Counted from the stretch's first letter, positions 9,797 through 20,120 are shown. The stretch is 64,000 bases of DNA from Colwellia sp. (GCA_013215465.1 JABSOW010000002.1:248001-312000), one strand, 5' to 3'. A program made the numbers and translations. The notes: generated by a model not told the origin, from the sequence alone.

Positions 9797-11284
9797 ATGA
9801 GTAAACTAGCTAAATGTTTAATGATCCAAGGGTGTACTTCTGACGCGGGTAAAAGTATGTTGGTGGCCGGTTTATGTCGGATCTTTAAACGCAAGGGTAT
9901 TGCTGTGGCACCGTTTAAACCACAAAACATGGCACTCAATAGTGCGGTGAGTAGTGAGGGTGGCGAAATAGGGCGAGCGCAAGCTTTGCAAGCGGTTGCT
10001 TGTGGTATTCCCGCATCAACACATTTTAATCCGGTATTATTAAAGCCGAGTAGCGATCAAAAATCGCAAGTGATCATTAATGGCAAGGTTGCCAATATCT
10101 TAGATGCGAAGAATTTTTCTTCGATTAAACCGATGGCATTTGAGGCGGTTTTGGCTTCTTATCAACATTTGCGTGAAAACTATCAGCTGATTTTAATTGA
10201 AGGTGCTGGTAGTCCTGCAGAAGTTAATTTACGTAAAAATGATATTGCCAATATGGGCTTCGCTGAAGCCGTTGATTGTCCGGTTATTTTGGTGGCAGAC
10301 ATTGACCGTGGTGGCGTTTTTGCCCATTTAACCGGCACCATCAATTTATTATCTGAGTCTGAACAAGCTAGGATCAAAGGTACGGTGATCAACAAGTTTC
10401 GTGGTCACATTGGTTTATTGCAATCGGGCGTTGATTGGCTAGAAAGTTATAGTGATAAGCCGGTATTAGGGGTATTACCTTATGTTAAAGAGCTGAAATT
10501 GGATGCCGAAGATGCCATCAACCTTACGCCCAGTGCTAGCAGTGGTTTAATTAAAATCAAAGTGCCGATTTTATCGCGTATTAGTAATCATACCGATTTT
10601 GATCCGTTGAAATGGCATCCCGATGTAGATTTAGAATTTGTTGCCCCAGGGCAATCGTTAGTGGGTGCAGACTTGATCATCCTTCCAGGCACTAAAAATG
10701 TATTACAAGACTGTCAATTATTGCAAGATTCAAACTGGCAGCAAGATATTAAAAAACATTTACGCTATGGCGGCAAGTTAGTCGGTATTTGTGGTGGTTT
10801 TCAAATGTTGGGTATGAAACTAAACGATCCACAGCACATCGAAAGCAATAACGATACTATGCCGGGTTTGGGGCTACTAGACTTTGAAACCGAACTTTAC
10901 CCAGAAAAACAATTAAAACAAGTTAGCGGTCAGTTTAGCTTTGACGGCTTTCATGGTGACATTCAAGGCTATGAAATTCATTGCGGCATATCCACGGGTC
11001 CCGCATTAAGCAATGCTTTTTCTACCATTACCGATCAAAATAATCATCGCTATAGTGAAGGGGTAGTGTCAGCAGATGGACAAATTATTGGTAGTTATAT
11101 CCATGGCTTGTTTGAACATCAACACTCATTACAAGCGTTATTAACTTGGGTATCAGGTAAACAAATTGTCGCGCAAGATTGGTCGCAAATTAGAGAGCAA
11201 GAACTCGACCGATTTGCCGACTGTTTAGAGCAACATTTAGATATCGAGGCAATAGAAGAAATTATCGCGCAGTCTAATGGATAG
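9797..11284 (+). CDS. cobQ: Cobyric acid synthase CobQ
   Basis: This 495-residue cytoplasmic enzyme has the expected family length. It amidates adenosylcobyrinic acid diamide at positions b, d, e and g using glutamine and ATP. The N-terminal ATP-binding domain shows MIQGCTSDAGKSMLVAGL and PFKPQNMALNSAV. The C-terminal type-I glutamine amidotransferase domain has GICGGFQMLG with the nucleophilic cysteine and a GSYIHGLFEH histidine segment. It is the first gene of a plus-strand cobalamin group with cobO and a bluB-like gene, divergent from the B12-riboswitch receptor. The frame is intact, in contrast to its neighbours on both sides. Confidence 0.95.
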   Translation: MSKLAKCLMIQGCTSDAGKSMLVAGLCRIFKRKGIAVAPFKPQNMALNSAVSSEGGEIGRAQALQAVACGIPASTHFNPVLLKPSSDQKSQVIINGKVANILDAKNFSSIKPMAFEAVLASYQHLRENYQLILIEGAGSPAEVNLRKNDIANMGFAEAVDCPVILVADIDRGGVFAHLTGTINLLSESEQARIKGTVINKFRGHIGLLQSGVDWLESYSDKPVLGVLPYVKELKLDAEDAINLTPSASSGLIKIKVPILSRISNHTDFDPLKWHPDVDLEFVAPGQSLVGADLIILPGTKNVLQDCQLLQDSNWQQDIKKHLRYGGKLVGICGGFQMLGMKLNDPQHIESNNDTMPGLGLLDFETELYPEKQLKQVSGQFSFDGFHGDIQGYEIHCGISTGPALSNAFSTITDQNNHRYSEGVVSADGQIIGSYIHGLFEHQHSLQALLTWVSGKQIVAQDWSQIREQELDRFADCLEQHLDIEAIEEIIAQSNG

Positions 11285-11310
11285 TTAAAAAAACGAATAG
11301 AGAATCATTT

Positions 11311-11909
11311 ATGAATGAAGTAGAAAGACATTTAAAAAGAGCGCAAAACAAAAAAATTAACGTTGATAAAGGCGTCGCCAAAGCCTTTTTTTGAAAAAGG
11401 CATTATGTTAGTGATTACTGGCAATGATAAAGGAAAATCTACGGGCGGCTTTGGTAATGTTGCCCGTTGTGTTGGTCATGGTTATAAAGCGGCTGTGGTA
11501 CAATTTATCAAAGGTAAATGGGCTAGCGGTGAGCGCGCCTTATTAGAAAAAACGGCGTACCTTTTGCCATTATGGGGGCGGGGTTTACCTGGGAAACACA
11601 AAACCCCGAGGCGGATAAAATTGCTGCCAACAAAGTCTGGCAAGAAGCCAAAAATTTTTTAGCCGATCCAGATATTCATTTGGTATTGCTTGACGAATTA
11701 ACTTATATGCTTAGCTATGAATACTTACCAAAAGATGAAGTATTGTCGGCTTTAACAAACCGCCCCAAGAGCAATCTGTGGTGATTACCGGACGACGAGC
11801 GATTGAAGAAGTTAATTGCTATGGCAGATACGGTAAGTGTATTCAATATACCAAACATGCCTTTAGAGCGGGTATTAAAGCCCGACAAGTGTCGATTGGT
11901 AGTCTGTAA
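11311..11909 (+). pseudogene. cobO: Cob(I)alamin adenosyltransferase, multiply frameshifted
   Basis: An ATG at 11311 starts a CobO/BtuR-like protein: an RAQNKK segment, the ATP-binding GNDKGKSTGGFGNVARCVGHG, FIKGKW, then GFTWETQNPEADK, LVLLDELTYML and a conserved C-terminal end stopping at 11907. The family reading is recovered only by switching frame about five times: an extra T in the T7 run near 11386, a missing A near 11550, a missing C near 11763, an extra base near 11812, and a missing base near 11843. Several are in homopolymers, so sequencing error is possible, but five in 600 bp beside clean cobQ and bluB frames points to decay. This locus would then not adenosylate corrinoids; a PduO-type enzyme elsewhere might. 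Confidence 0.85.
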
Positions 11910-11962
11910 AAATAAGTCTAATGATGGAAGAAGTGATAAACAAGTAATGATGGAAATATATT

Positions 11963-12610
11963 TTGAGTAAATCGTTCAATGAAACCGATTGTCAAATCTT
12001 GGAAGAAATTCTAAGGCTACGTCGTGATGTTAGAGGTAATTACTTTACCGATGAGCCTGTATCTAAAGCGCTGATCAGCCACTTAATCAAGGCCGCTTTG
12101 TATGCGCCGTCAGTGGGCTATTCTCAACCTTGGCAGTTTGTGGTTATTCGTAATGAAAGTGTTAAACAACAGGTTTATCAGTCATTTAAACAAGCAAATG
12201 CTGTTGGCAGTAGTTTGTTTTTAGGCGATAAAAAACGCGACTATAAGGCGTTAAAACTCGAAGGGATTTTAGAAGCGCCAGTCAATATAGCGATCTTTTA
12301 TAAACCCAGTAAAACACCAGTATTAGGGCAAACTAGCATGAAAGATATGGGACGTTTCAGTGTCGTTTGCGCTATTCAAAACCTGTGGTTAATGGCGCGG
12401 GCATTAAACATTGGTGTCGGTTGGGTTAGTATTGTTGATGCGCAGCAAGTGAAACAAGCGGTTAATGCCGACGAAGATGCTGAACTAATTGGCTATTTGT
12501 GTATCGGCTATGTTAAAGAATTTTTAGACGAGCCAGAACTAAAACAAAAAGGCTGGGCGGAGCAAAAAAACAGTCAGGATGTCGTGTTCTTCGATAGCTT
12601 TCCCAGATAA
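11963..12610 (+). CDS. bluB: 5,6-dimethylbenzimidazole synthase BluB-like flavoprotein
   Basis: This 215-residue nitroreductase-fold protein carries BluB-like motifs: RRDVRGNYF (FMN phosphate contacts), YAPSVGYSQPWQFVVI, GQTSMKDMGRFSVVCAIQNLWLMARALNIGVGWVSI and a C-terminal tail. BluB cannibalises reduced FMN to make dimethylbenzimidazole, the lower ligand of cobalamin, which fits the adjacent cobQ and cobO. The start used is a TTG at 11963 with only a weak purine-rich stretch (ATGGAAA) ahead; no in-frame ATG lies nearby. The frame is intact, so lower-ligand synthesis may persist after loss of cobO. Confidence 0.85.
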   Translation: MSKSFNETDCQILEEILRLRRDVRGNYFTDEPVSKALISHLIKAALYAPSVGYSQPWQFVVIRNESVKQQVYQSFKQANAVGSSLFLGDKKRDYKALKLEGILEAPVNIAIFYKPSKTPVLGQTSMKDMGRFSVVCAIQNLWLMARALNIGVGWVSIVDAQQVKQAVNADEDAELIGYLCIGYVKEFLDEPELKQKGWAEQKNSQDVVFFDSFPR

Positions 12611-12623
12611 ATTCTTACTGAAT

Positions 12624-13157
12624 TTAAACATTACAATAGCAACCTTTTACGTCGCCGATGATTAAATCTGAATTAAAACCTTGGGCATAATTTTGTAGTA
12701 CAGTTTCAACGTAGCCATTTGATTGCGAACAAGATAGCCCTACCGAATAAGGGCCAAAATACAATAAATTTTCTATGGCACTGACAATTAATATTGATGG
12801 CGTTGAGGGGATAATAGTTAACAAGTCGGCAGGTAAACGAATGTTTAGTACATTAAAGTCATCTAACTGTGCTTTTTTATTGATAGAGGCTTTGTGATCT
12901 TCGCTATATTTTGTACACGAACAGTCATTACTAGTAAAATGGATAATAGTATTACTTAAATCGACATTTTTTAGTGCTTCAATTTCTCTTATTTTTTCAA
13001 TCAGCGAGCTACTTTCTCGCCCAGCTAATTTCATATTAGGATCGAATGAAGTTAAACGATTGCTAATAAAATATATGGCAGCAATAAGCGTTAACAAAAG
13101 CCAAAGAAAAAACACGATATAATGATATCGTGTTATGTTTTTATTTAAAGCAGGCAA
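12624..13157 (-). CDS. Membrane-anchored thioredoxin-like protein, DUF6436-like
   Basis: This 177-residue protein has one N-terminal membrane helix (about residues 11-30) and a periplasmic part with [14 protein letters not shown], where the cysteines resemble a redox-active pair. It ends with [14 protein letters not shown] and a GCYC motif. The layout, with a thioredoxin-like core and a tail in which FGPYS is followed by a cysteine-rich end, recalls the gammaproteobacterial DUF6436 family; this is from memory and moderately sure. Its start overlaps the end of the upstream chemotaxis receptor gene by 17 bp, so the two are probably co-transcribed. Function unknown. Confidence 0.6.
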   Translation of the reverse strand: MPALNKNITRYHYIVFFLWLLLTLIAAIYFISNRLTSFDPNMKLAGRESSSLIEKIREIEALKNVDLSNTIIHFTSNDCSCTKYSEDHKASINKKAQLDDFNVLNIRLPADLLTIIPSTPSILIVSAIENLLYFGPYSVGLSCSQSNGYVETVLQNYAQGFNSDLIIGDVKGCYCNV

Positions 13158-14607
13158 TGCTAGTCTCTAATGAAGCGACAGCTTTAGATATTTGCTCTGC
13201 TTCTTGAGCTAGCATATCAACTTTTATCGCATCATCTTTCCCTAATAAACTCATATTTTCAGTGCTTTGAGAAATCTCATTGGTTGTTATTGCTTGCTCT
13301 TCTACAGCAGCGGCGACAGAATTTGCTATATCACTTGATAGTGCTACTAATTCTGCAGCATGGGTAACTTCCTCATTTGCTTTCTCGGTCACACCAATAA
13401 CAGTATCAACCGCTTTAATACAGCTTTCCATTGATTGCGTGGAAGATTTTGAGTAACTAACCAGTTTCGTTAATGTGTCACCAATTTTATCTGTACTTTC
13501 CTTTGTTCTATTTGCTAATGCTCTTACTTCATCGGCAACTACAGCAAAACCGCGACCTTGCTCTCCTGCTCTGGCCGCTTCAATTGCCGCATTTAACGCT
13601 AATAAATTGGTTTGATCGGCAATACTTGTTATTTCTGATAAAACAGTAGTGATAACATCACTTGAACTAGCTAAAGCCGCTATTTCATCATTTGTTCTAT
13701 TTAAAGTATTGCTGAGTTCACTGTGTTTACTATTTATTTCTTCAATGTATTGATTTGTTGCCTGCGTTGAAGTACTTGCTTCTTGCATTTTGTCATTTAA
13801 GTTAGCAGTATCTTGCGCTATTGAGGCGACCGTTACTGCCATTTCTTCAACAGAAGAGGCAATTATTTCAGTCTCTTGTTGCCTATTACTCGCTGATGTT
13901 TCAAGTTCAGTTTTTGCTGATATCAAGTTATTTGAATTTACTATAAAGTCATCAGTTTGATTTTTTACACCAGTAACTACGTTATCAAGCACAGATAACA
14001 GTTGATTAAATCCTTCTAGTATTGCATTGCCGTTTGTATCGGTTCTTATCTTTAAGTCGAGTGAATTTTCATTAGCGGTTAATTTATAAATTACTTGTGC
14101 TAATTCTTTGCCTACTAGACTGTCGTCATATAATGTTTTTGCGATAAACCCTGCTATTGCCGCCTCTACAATGGCATATGCGGCATGAATGATAATGGTT
14201 GAAAATAATAGTCGATCTTGATCAAACACATAGACAGCCATTCCATTTACTTGCATAAAATAAAAAGAGATATGATGTACTGCAATTAAGCCGACAGCAG
14301 TAATAAATACTTTCCAATCACTAAAAACGATTAAACTAGCCATTAAAATGAAAATTTCAAAATGAACTTCTATCAGGCCGTTCATTTGATGGATATGTAG
14401 GCAAGCAAATATCATTGCCGCCAGTGCTGATGTGTGCTTAGTTAATGTTGCATTGGGCGCTGTTTTCATCATCCATAATGGTACAAACATGGCTGGCAAT
14501 CCGATAAAAAATGCCTCCATATAGGTACCGTATACAAATGCTAAAGCAATTGATTCAACAAAAAGTAATATAAGAACACTTGAAAAAACTTTATTAATTT
14601 TATCCAT
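13141..14607 (-). CDS. Methyl-accepting chemotaxis protein with a multi-spanning membrane sensor
   Basis: The N-terminal 170 residues consist mainly of hydrophobic helices (about six), with histidines in the membrane segments ([19 protein letters not shown]). There is no large periplasmic domain. The C-terminal half is the signalling coiled coil with the hairpin tip [22 protein letters not shown] and methylation-type helices. It should relay a membrane or intracellular cue to CheA. An upstream in-frame ATG exists at 14625, but the ATG at 14607 (MDKINK) follows a TAGGGAAATA ribosome-binding site and is preferred, giving 488 residues. Confidence 0.88.
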   Translation of the reverse strand: MDKINKVFSSVLILLFVESIALAFVYGTYMEAFFIGLPAMFVPLWMMKTAPNATLTKHTSALAAMIFACLHIHQMNGLIEVHFEIFILMASLIVFSDWKVFITAVGLIAVHHISFYFMQVNGMAVYVFDQDRLLFSTIIIHAAYAIVEAAIAGFIAKTLYDDSLVGKELAQVIYKLTANENSLDLKIRTDTNGNAILEGFNQLLSVLDNVVTGVKNQTDDFIVNSNNLISAKTELETSASNRQQETEIIASSVEEMAVTVASIAQDTANLNDKMQEASTSTQATNQYIEEINSKHSELSNTLNRTNDEIAALASSSDVITTVLSEITSIADQTNLLALNAAIEAARAGEQGRGFAVVADEVRALANRTKESTDKIGDTLTKLVSYSKSSTQSMESCIKAVDTVIGVTEKANEEVTHAAELVALSSDIANSVAAAVEEQAITTNEISQSTENMSLLGKDDAIKVDMLAQEAEQISKAVASLETSIACFK

Positions 14608-15056
14608 TATTTCCCTACCAATCATTTAACCAATTAGATAATTTCTACATATAATAAAATTTAAAAATACGGGTTAAATGTAATTCTGGCTATTCATATT
14701 GATAAGTCGTACTACTTAAATTAATGAGTAATACTACTTGCTTTGACCATACTATAACGGCTGTTTACCGTAAAGTTTCAGTGATTTTATACTTAGCTCA
14801 CCTCTAAGTATATATTAAGATGAAATGTTTTAGTTTTTAAAAGTTCTATATTCACTTTTAACAGGCAGGCAACTATATTTATTACATTATTGAAATTAGT
14901 GGCAATAATTAAAGTCTAGCTACTTACGTAAATGGCTTTGCTGATCAATGCACAATAACGCTCCAGAAATGACTTTCAACATCAACGCGCATTTTGTACA
15001 AAATAAGTTCTTTTTTATTTGTTATAATAATCCGTGTTTTTTTGTCGGTGAGTAGC
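14608..15056. other. Intergenic region between divergent chemotaxis receptor and AraC regulator
   Basis: About 450 bp of AT-rich sequence has no convincing gene. It holds a direct repeat TACTACTT (14710-14717 and 14732-14739, 22-bp period), which could be an operator. The AraC reading frame can be extended upstream to a TTG at 14994, but no ribosome-binding site supports that. Confidence 0.5.
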
Positions 15057-15896
15057 ATGGTTATAAAGAAAGAAAGAGCAGACTATCATTATGCCAGTGA
15101 ATTAGGTGGTATAGAGCTGCTTGATGCTAATTTCCACAAGCAAAATTTTTCTCGCCATAGTCATGAAGGTTATACCATAGGGGTAATTGAGTCAGGTGCA
15201 CAACGTTTTTTTCGCACCGGCAGTGATCATGTCGCGCCTGTGCATAGTATTATTTTGGTTAATGCGGATGAAGTGCACAATGGTTGTTCAGCGACAGAAG
15301 ATGGTTGGGCGTACCGCGCTATGTACCCCTTACCTGCGTTATTTGAAAACATTAGTGAGGAGTTGGGGTTAAATCAAGGGGCGCCTTATTTTCCTCAGGC
15401 CGTTGTTCACGACCAGCAATTAGCGCAAATGTTGCGCTTAACCTTTACGACACTAAATGGCTCAGATAACCGTTTATTACGAGAAACGCTTATTTACTCT
15501 GCCATGGTTAAATTAATGTCTCGTCACGGAAAAAGTAAGCTTGCTTTTACCCAGGCTAACATTGATAAGAAGCACTTACTGTTGGTAAAGCAGTTTTTAG
15601 ATGAGCACCCAGCAGCTGACATTTCTTTAGCAGAGCTTGCTAAGTTGGCAGGGATCAGCGCGTGTCATCTATTAAGACAATTTCAGCGTTATTTTGGCTT
15701 GCCGCCTCATACTTATCAAATACAATCTAGATTGAGGTTGGCTAAAAAATTAATCCGTAAAGGGCTTAAAATTCTTGATGTGGCACTGGATTGTGGTTTT
15801 CATGATCAAAGTCATTTCCATCGTCATTTTAAACGGGCAATGGGAATTACCCCTGGTACCTACGCAAAAGCTGTGGCTGCTAATTCTATACAATAA
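15057..15896 (+). CDS. AraC-family transcriptional regulator of azlCD
   Basis: The protein is 279 residues if it starts at the ATG at 15057, which is preceded by GGTGAG. The N-terminal half is an AraC-type cupin sensor (FSRHSHEGYTIGVIESGAQRFF). The C-terminal half has two helix-turn-helix motifs (ADISLAELAKLAGISACHLLRQFQRYFG and ILDVALDCGFHDQSHFHRHFKRAMGITPG). It lies 53 bp upstream of azlC on the same strand, an arrangement common for regulators of amino-acid efflux pairs. Its 3' half is duplicated at 28378-28795. Confidence 0.9.
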   Translation: MVIKKERADYHYASELGGIELLDANFHKQNFSRHSHEGYTIGVIESGAQRFFRTGSDHVAPVHSIILVNADEVHNGCSATEDGWAYRAMYPLPALFENISEELGLNQGAPYFPQAVVHDQQLAQMLRLTFTTLNGSDNRLLRETLIYSAMVKLMSRHGKSKLAFTQANIDKKHLLLVKQFLDEHPAADISLAELAKLAGISACHLLRQFQRYFGLPPHTYQIQSRLRLAKKLIRKGLKILDVALDCGFHDQSHFHRHFKRAMGITPGTYAKAVAANSIQ

Positions 15897-15949
15897 AATA
15901 ACGTAATCGTTGAGTAAACTGTGACTAAAGTTAATTACAAGAGTGAACT

Positions 15950-16678
15950 ATGACCGTATCAACCAATACCGCACCGCTACAGTTTTCGTCAAAATATACT
16001 GCTATGTGGCGGGGTGCTCTGGCAATATCGCCTTTGTCTATCGCTGTAATTCCTTGGGGAATACTGGCAGGTTCTTTTGCTATTGAAGTGGGCTTATCAC
16101 CCCTTGAGTCACAGGCAATGTCAGCCATTGTCTTTGCCGGTGCAGCACAATTGGTGGCACTTGGCATGATAAAAACGGGCATTGGAATTGTTGGCATTTT
16201 ATTGACCACGCTACTGATCACATCACGGCATTTTCTTTATAGCATGGCATTGAGACGGGATATTAGTCCGCTACCAACAAGGTGGCGTTTATTACTTGGT
16301 TTTTTGTTAACCGACGAACTGTTTGCCATTGTTGCCACGGATAACTCGCAGCGGCATAAATTTGATCGTTGGTATGCCCTAGGAGCCGGATTATCTTTTT
16401 ACCTAAGCTGGAACCTTGCCACGCTGCTAGGGGTGCTTGCCGGAAAAAATATACCTAACATAGAGCAATGGGGATTAGACTTTGCTATTGCGGCGACGTT
16501 TATTGCCTTAATAGTGCCACTAATTAAAAATAAATCTATTTTAATTAGCGTACTAGTTTCATTGGTTAGCTCGGTGAGTTGTGTATTGTTAAATATTGAA
16601 GCGGGATTATTGATTTCTGCCCTATTAGGCATGACTTGCGGTACCCTACATGAAAAACTCAAAGGGGAACGCGCATGA
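15950..16678 (+). CDS. azlC: Branched-chain amino acid exporter, large subunit AzlC
   Basis: This 242-residue inner-membrane protein has several hydrophobic helices and typical AzlC motifs: PWGILAGSFAIEVGL, QAMSAIVFAGAAQLVALG, TSRHFLYSMALR and DELFAIVA. AzlC and AzlD together export branched-chain amino acids or their analogues. The stop overlaps the start of azlD (ATGA at 16675-16678), so translation is coupled. A diverged, broken copy lies at 28849-29569. Confidence 0.92.
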   Translation: MTVSTNTAPLQFSSKYTAMWRGALAISPLSIAVIPWGILAGSFAIEVGLSPLESQAMSAIVFAGAAQLVALGMIKTGIGIVGILLTTLLITSRHFLYSMALRRDISPLPTRWRLLLGFLLTDELFAIVATDNSQRHKFDRWYALGAGLSFYLSWNLATLLGVLAGKNIPNIEQWGLDFAIAATFIALIVPLIKNKSILISVLVSLVSSVSCVLLNIEAGLLISALLGMTCGTLHEKLKGERA

Positions 16679-16977
16679 TTTGGTTAATTATTGTTGGTAT
16701 GGCTAGCTTGGTATTCGTTAGTCGCTATGCCTTTCTTGAGCCTAAATTACCCTTGAAATTAAGCCATAACACCCAGCGGTTTCTTAGTTATGCTGCCCCC
16801 GCTGTGCTAACGGCTATTTTCGCTCCTATTGTCTTGGTACGAGAAAATTCGCTAGCGATAACGTTTGATAATAACTACTTGATTGGGGCTATTATAGCCT
16901 GCCTGCTCGCCTATTTTACCCGTAATACCTTGTTAACCGCACTGGTGAGTATGGGGGTGTTTTTCTTTATTCTTTAA
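16675..16977 (+). CDS. azlD: Branched-chain amino acid exporter, small subunit AzlD
   Basis: This 100-residue membrane protein has about four hydrophobic segments and the AzlD pattern RYAFLEPKLPLKLSHNTQRFLSYAAPAVL. It overlaps azlC by 4 bp and is its obligate partner. A second copy at 29566-29868 differs mainly in the first 25 codons, with only conservative changes. Confidence 0.92.
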   Translation: MIWLIIVGMASLVFVSRYAFLEPKLPLKLSHNTQRFLSYAAPAVLTAIFAPIVLVRENSLAITFDNNYLIGAIIACLLAYFTRNTLLTALVSMGVFFFIL

Positions 16978-17006
16978 CCGAGAGCAAAGCCCTTTACCCT
17001 TGTTAA

Positions 17007-18707
17007 TTAATGGCACAGATGCGTTTCCCTAGAAATAGGAAGATCTACTGAAACCTGATTACGTCCATTATTTTTTGATTGGTAGAGAGCTTGATCGGCT
17101 CTTTTAATTATTTCCATAATTTTATTTTCCGATTTCTGTTGTATTGCTATGCCAATACTGACGGTAATTTCAAATTGTTCCTGCTCATAATTAAATTTAT
17201 GTTCCTGTATCTTTTTACAAATTTTATCTGCAACAATTTTGGCTTTAACTATTGTTGTATTTGGCATAATAACGGCGAATTCCTCACCGCCATATCTTGC
17301 TAAAATATCGATGGAGCGAAGATTCCCTTTCAATAATAGCGCAATTTCAGTGATAACATAATCACCGCAAGGGTGACCGTAGCGATCATTTACTCGTTTA
17401 AAATGATCAATATCAATCATCAATAAACCCAACATCATCCCGTTTCTGTTTGCTTCTAATACCCTAATATCACCATGCTCTATCAGATGTCGGTGATTAA
17501 ATAGACCGGTCAAATGATCACGAATAGATAACTCCAGTAGCTGTTTGTTTTTATGATCTGAGACATTTTTCATTTCTTTAAGGTTTTTGGCCATGTTATT
17601 GAATTTATTTACTAAATTTTCAAGTTCATCATGTTGACTTATTTGTTTAATATCAATATCAAACTCACCAGAAGCAATGATATCTAAACTGTCGATGACT
17701 TTTTTCAAAGGTTTAACAATAAAATAGGATAGTAACGAGGATAATATTATTATTACCATCACAGTGAAGATGAGCAGCAGGTAAAATTGCTGTTTTAAAG
17801 TATTTATCAACTGAAACGCTTGTTCAATTTCTTGTTCAGCTAATAAAATAAATTTTAGACCATCTATTTCAGCAATAATAGAGACACCTAAAACAGATTT
17901 GCTTAGATGATTTTTCCAGATGCCTTGGCTTTCTTTATTGAACTGACGTGCCTGTTTAATAGGATGTGTGTCAAAGTTAAAAGAGTGCTGATTGTCTATT
18001 AATGATTTTTCTGATGTGGTGATCCCCCTACCTTCAATAGTAAGCATATATATTGATTCACCGGCGGAGAGTATGCGGTGTTCTGATTTAGCTCCTAAAC
18101 TGTGAAGTAGCTCACCAGAAAATAAATCTTGTATTTTATTCATACGGTAATGATTAACCAAAACGCCAAGCGTTAATTGTGTTTTGTCATTACTAATAAT
18201 AGGGGAAGCTACAGCCCCTAACAGCTGTAAATTAGGGTAGTGAATAAATTTAGCAACATAACTTTGGGAAAGGCCTTTTTGATAGTAAAGTTTTTCCGAT
18301 AGATCTTTTCCAATCCGACTGGCTAAAGTGGAAGCGATGATCAAGCCTTGAGTATTAACAACATCAATAAACATTAAGTTACTTTTAGTTGGTAATTTAT
18401 TTTGTCTTAAATGGTCGTTTAAATGTTGTGCTGAGCTAAGTTTATTCGTTATTTTAATTAATTCATTCTTAATAAAACCGTCTGAAGAAAAGTCAGTAGT
18501 ATTGGTTTTTAATGTTTCTAAAAACAGGTGAATTTCTCCAACTTTATACTCTGCGCTCATGCTTAATTGTGCTAGTGTGATTTTCCTTAAGGCGTCTTCA
18601 CTGCCGATAAAAAATAACTTACTTAGCAGTAATAAAGGAAAAATGGCAACCAAAAGGAGTGAAATGGTTAATTTTACTCTAAGTGAAAAATTTTTAATTC
18701 GCTTCAT
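17007..18707 (-). CDS. Diguanylate cyclase with periplasmic sensor and HAMP (GGDEF)
   Basis: This 566-residue protein has a membrane helix (about 12-32), a Cache-like periplasmic domain (about 35-300), a second helix (about 303-325), HAMP (about 325-380) and a GGDEF domain. The active motif is GGEEF, with RSID upstream matching the RxxD inhibitory site, so an active cyclase with product inhibition is likely. It makes cyclic di-GMP in response to an outside signal. It is convergent with azlD, and its last 30 codons or so are copied at 29898-30001. The upstream neighbour is an EAL protein. Confidence 0.88.
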   Translation of the reverse strand: MKRIKNFSLRVKLTISLLLVAIFPLLLLSKLFFIGSEDALRKITLAQLSMSAEYKVGEIHLFLETLKTNTTDFSSDGFIKNELIKITNKLSSAQHLNDHLRQNKLPTKSNLMFIDVVNTQGLIIASTLASRIGKDLSEKLYYQKGLSQSYVAKFIHYPNLQLLGAVASPIISNDKTQLTLGVLVNHYRMNKIQDLFSGELLHSLGAKSEHRILSAGESIYMLTIEGRGITTSEKSLIDNQHSFNFDTHPIKQARQFNKESQGIWKNHLSKSVLGVSIIAEIDGLKFILLAEQEIEQAFQLINTLKQQFYLLLIFTVMVIIILSSLLSYFIVKPLKKVIDSLDIIASGEFDIDIKQISQHDELENLVNKFNNMAKNLKEMKNVSDHKNKQLLELSIRDHLTGLFNHRHLIEHGDIRVLEANRNGMMLGLLMIDIDHFKRVNDRYGHPCGDYVITEIALLLKGNLRSIDILARYGGEEFAVIMPNTTIVKAKIVADKICKKIQEHKFNYEQEQFEITVSIGIAIQQKSENKIMEIIKRADQALYQSKNNGRNQVSVDLPISRETHLCH

Positions 18708-18800
18708 GTTTAATGGCTTACTCTATACTAAAAGTAGGTAATAACTGTTTCAACATTTGTTATTCTAGTAGTCATAGTTATGACGTTAACTCCTTTGATA

Positions 18801-20120
18801 CTAGTTTAAATGATAGCTGTCTGATTTCTTAAAGTAGGTGCTGTTGCAGAAGGTCTGTTCTTTTAATGATGATGGTTTGGCGTAAAAATATCCTTGTACT
18901 AAAACATCGGCAATACCAATATCCTTTATCAAATTATGTTGAGAGATATTTTCAACACCCTCAATTACGATGATCACCCCTAATTTATCGCATAGTTGCA
19001 GTAAAGCTATCAAGGTTTCTAGCTTTCGTGTGCTTGTTTCAATATCACAAACTAAACTACGGTCAATTTTAATAATATCGACATCTAAATTATTGATATA
19101 ATTAAGCGTTGAGTATCCCGAACCAAAATCGTCTATAGCAATTTTTATGCCCTGTTGTTTTATCCACTGAAAGTGATTAACCACGTGATCAAGAGAAACT
19201 GGAGATGAGTCAATTTCAGTTGCTTCAAAAATCAATCGAGATTTGTCTATACCAAATTCATCAAAACTCTTAAGTAACGCTTCAATCAGTGTGATATTAA
19301 TAATTTGTGGCATGTTGAAATTTAAGGCAAAACTGATATTTTGATATAAGTCACCATGCTCATGTAAAAAAATAACCAGTTGTTTTGCTACATAAAGCGC
19401 TACTTTAGACAAGTAACCATTTTTACTGGCCAATTCAATTATCGTCATTGGATTAACCGCGCCATATTCGTCATGTTGCCAGCGTAATAATATTTCAACC
19501 ATGATCACTTCTCCGGTATTGATATTAAATATTGGTTGAGCAGCTAAATGCAATATTTTATTGTTCATCGCCTTTTCTAGCTCAATAAACATATCTCTGT
19601 CGGTATGACTATAATAGTCCAAGTGATGATTAAAATATTGCCAATTTAGTGCTTCTGACTTTGCTAATTTAAGTGCAATATCCGCCCGTCTTAACACTTC
19701 AGAATGTTTTTTTATCTGTGTAGTAAGATCGACCAACCCAAGAGATAATTGAATATCGATAAAGTCATGGCCATAAGGGATAGGTTGTGCAAGGAGCTTC
19801 ATAAACTGGTTTATTTCGCCCATACTTTGATGTTTAAAAATAATCCCAAACTCTACCTGTTTTAAATGATAGAGGGTAGCATCTTCTTTCAACACCTCAG
19901 TTAACCGCTCAATCAGTATAGATAACACATAGTCAGCTGCTTTGCGGCCAAAATCATTGAAAATTTTGCTATATTTATTAATTTTTAAGATAGCAAAGGA
20001 AAGTGAAAATCCTAAATCAATTTGCTGGTCAATATTTAACTGAATATCTAGATCTTTAAATAAATTGTCTCTGCTGCCAATTTTATCTAATTGCTTGGGG
20101 TTACATTGTAGTACTTGCAT
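18801..20120 (-). CDS. Degenerate-GGDEF/EAL cyclic-di-GMP phosphodiesterase
   Basis: This 439-residue cytoplasmic protein has no membrane helix. Residues 20-165 form a GGDEF fold whose signature has become VEFGI, so it is inactive as a cyclase. Residues 180-425 form an EAL domain in which the signature reads EILLRW. The other catalytic landmarks are kept (DDFGSGYSTL, IIKIDRS, EGVE, QGYFYAKP), so phosphodiesterase activity is plausible. A GGAG ribosome-binding site precedes the ATG. It lies directly upstream of a diguanylate cyclase gene on the same strand, a plausible opposing pair. Confidence 0.87.
   Translation of the reverse strand: MQVLQCNPKQLDKIGSRDNLFKDLDIQLNIDQQIDLGFSLSFAILKINKYSKIFNDFGRKAADYVLSILIERLTEVLKEDATLYHLKQVEFGIIFKHQSMGEINQFMKLLAQPIPYGHDFIDIQLSLGLVDLTTQIKKHSEVLRRADIALKLAKSEALNWQYFNHHLDYYSHTDRDMFIELEKAMNNKILHLAAQPIFNINTGEVIMVEILLRWQHDEYGAVNPMTIIELASKNGYLSKVALYVAKQLVIFLHEHGDLYQNISFALNFNMPQIINITLIEALLKSFDEFGIDKSRLIFEATEIDSSPVSLDHVVNHFQWIKQQGIKIAIDDFGSGYSTLNYINNLDVDIIKIDRSLVCDIETSTRKLETLIALLQLCDKLGVIIVIEGVENISQHNLIKDIGIADVLVQGYFYAKPSSLKEQTFCNSTYFKKSDSYHLN

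Noticed and set aside
14994-15056. Upstream extension of the AraC regulator from a TTG codon
   Set aside because: It adds a hydrophobic stretch not found in AraC sensors and has no ribosome-binding site, while the ATG at 15057 has GGTGAG at correct spacing.
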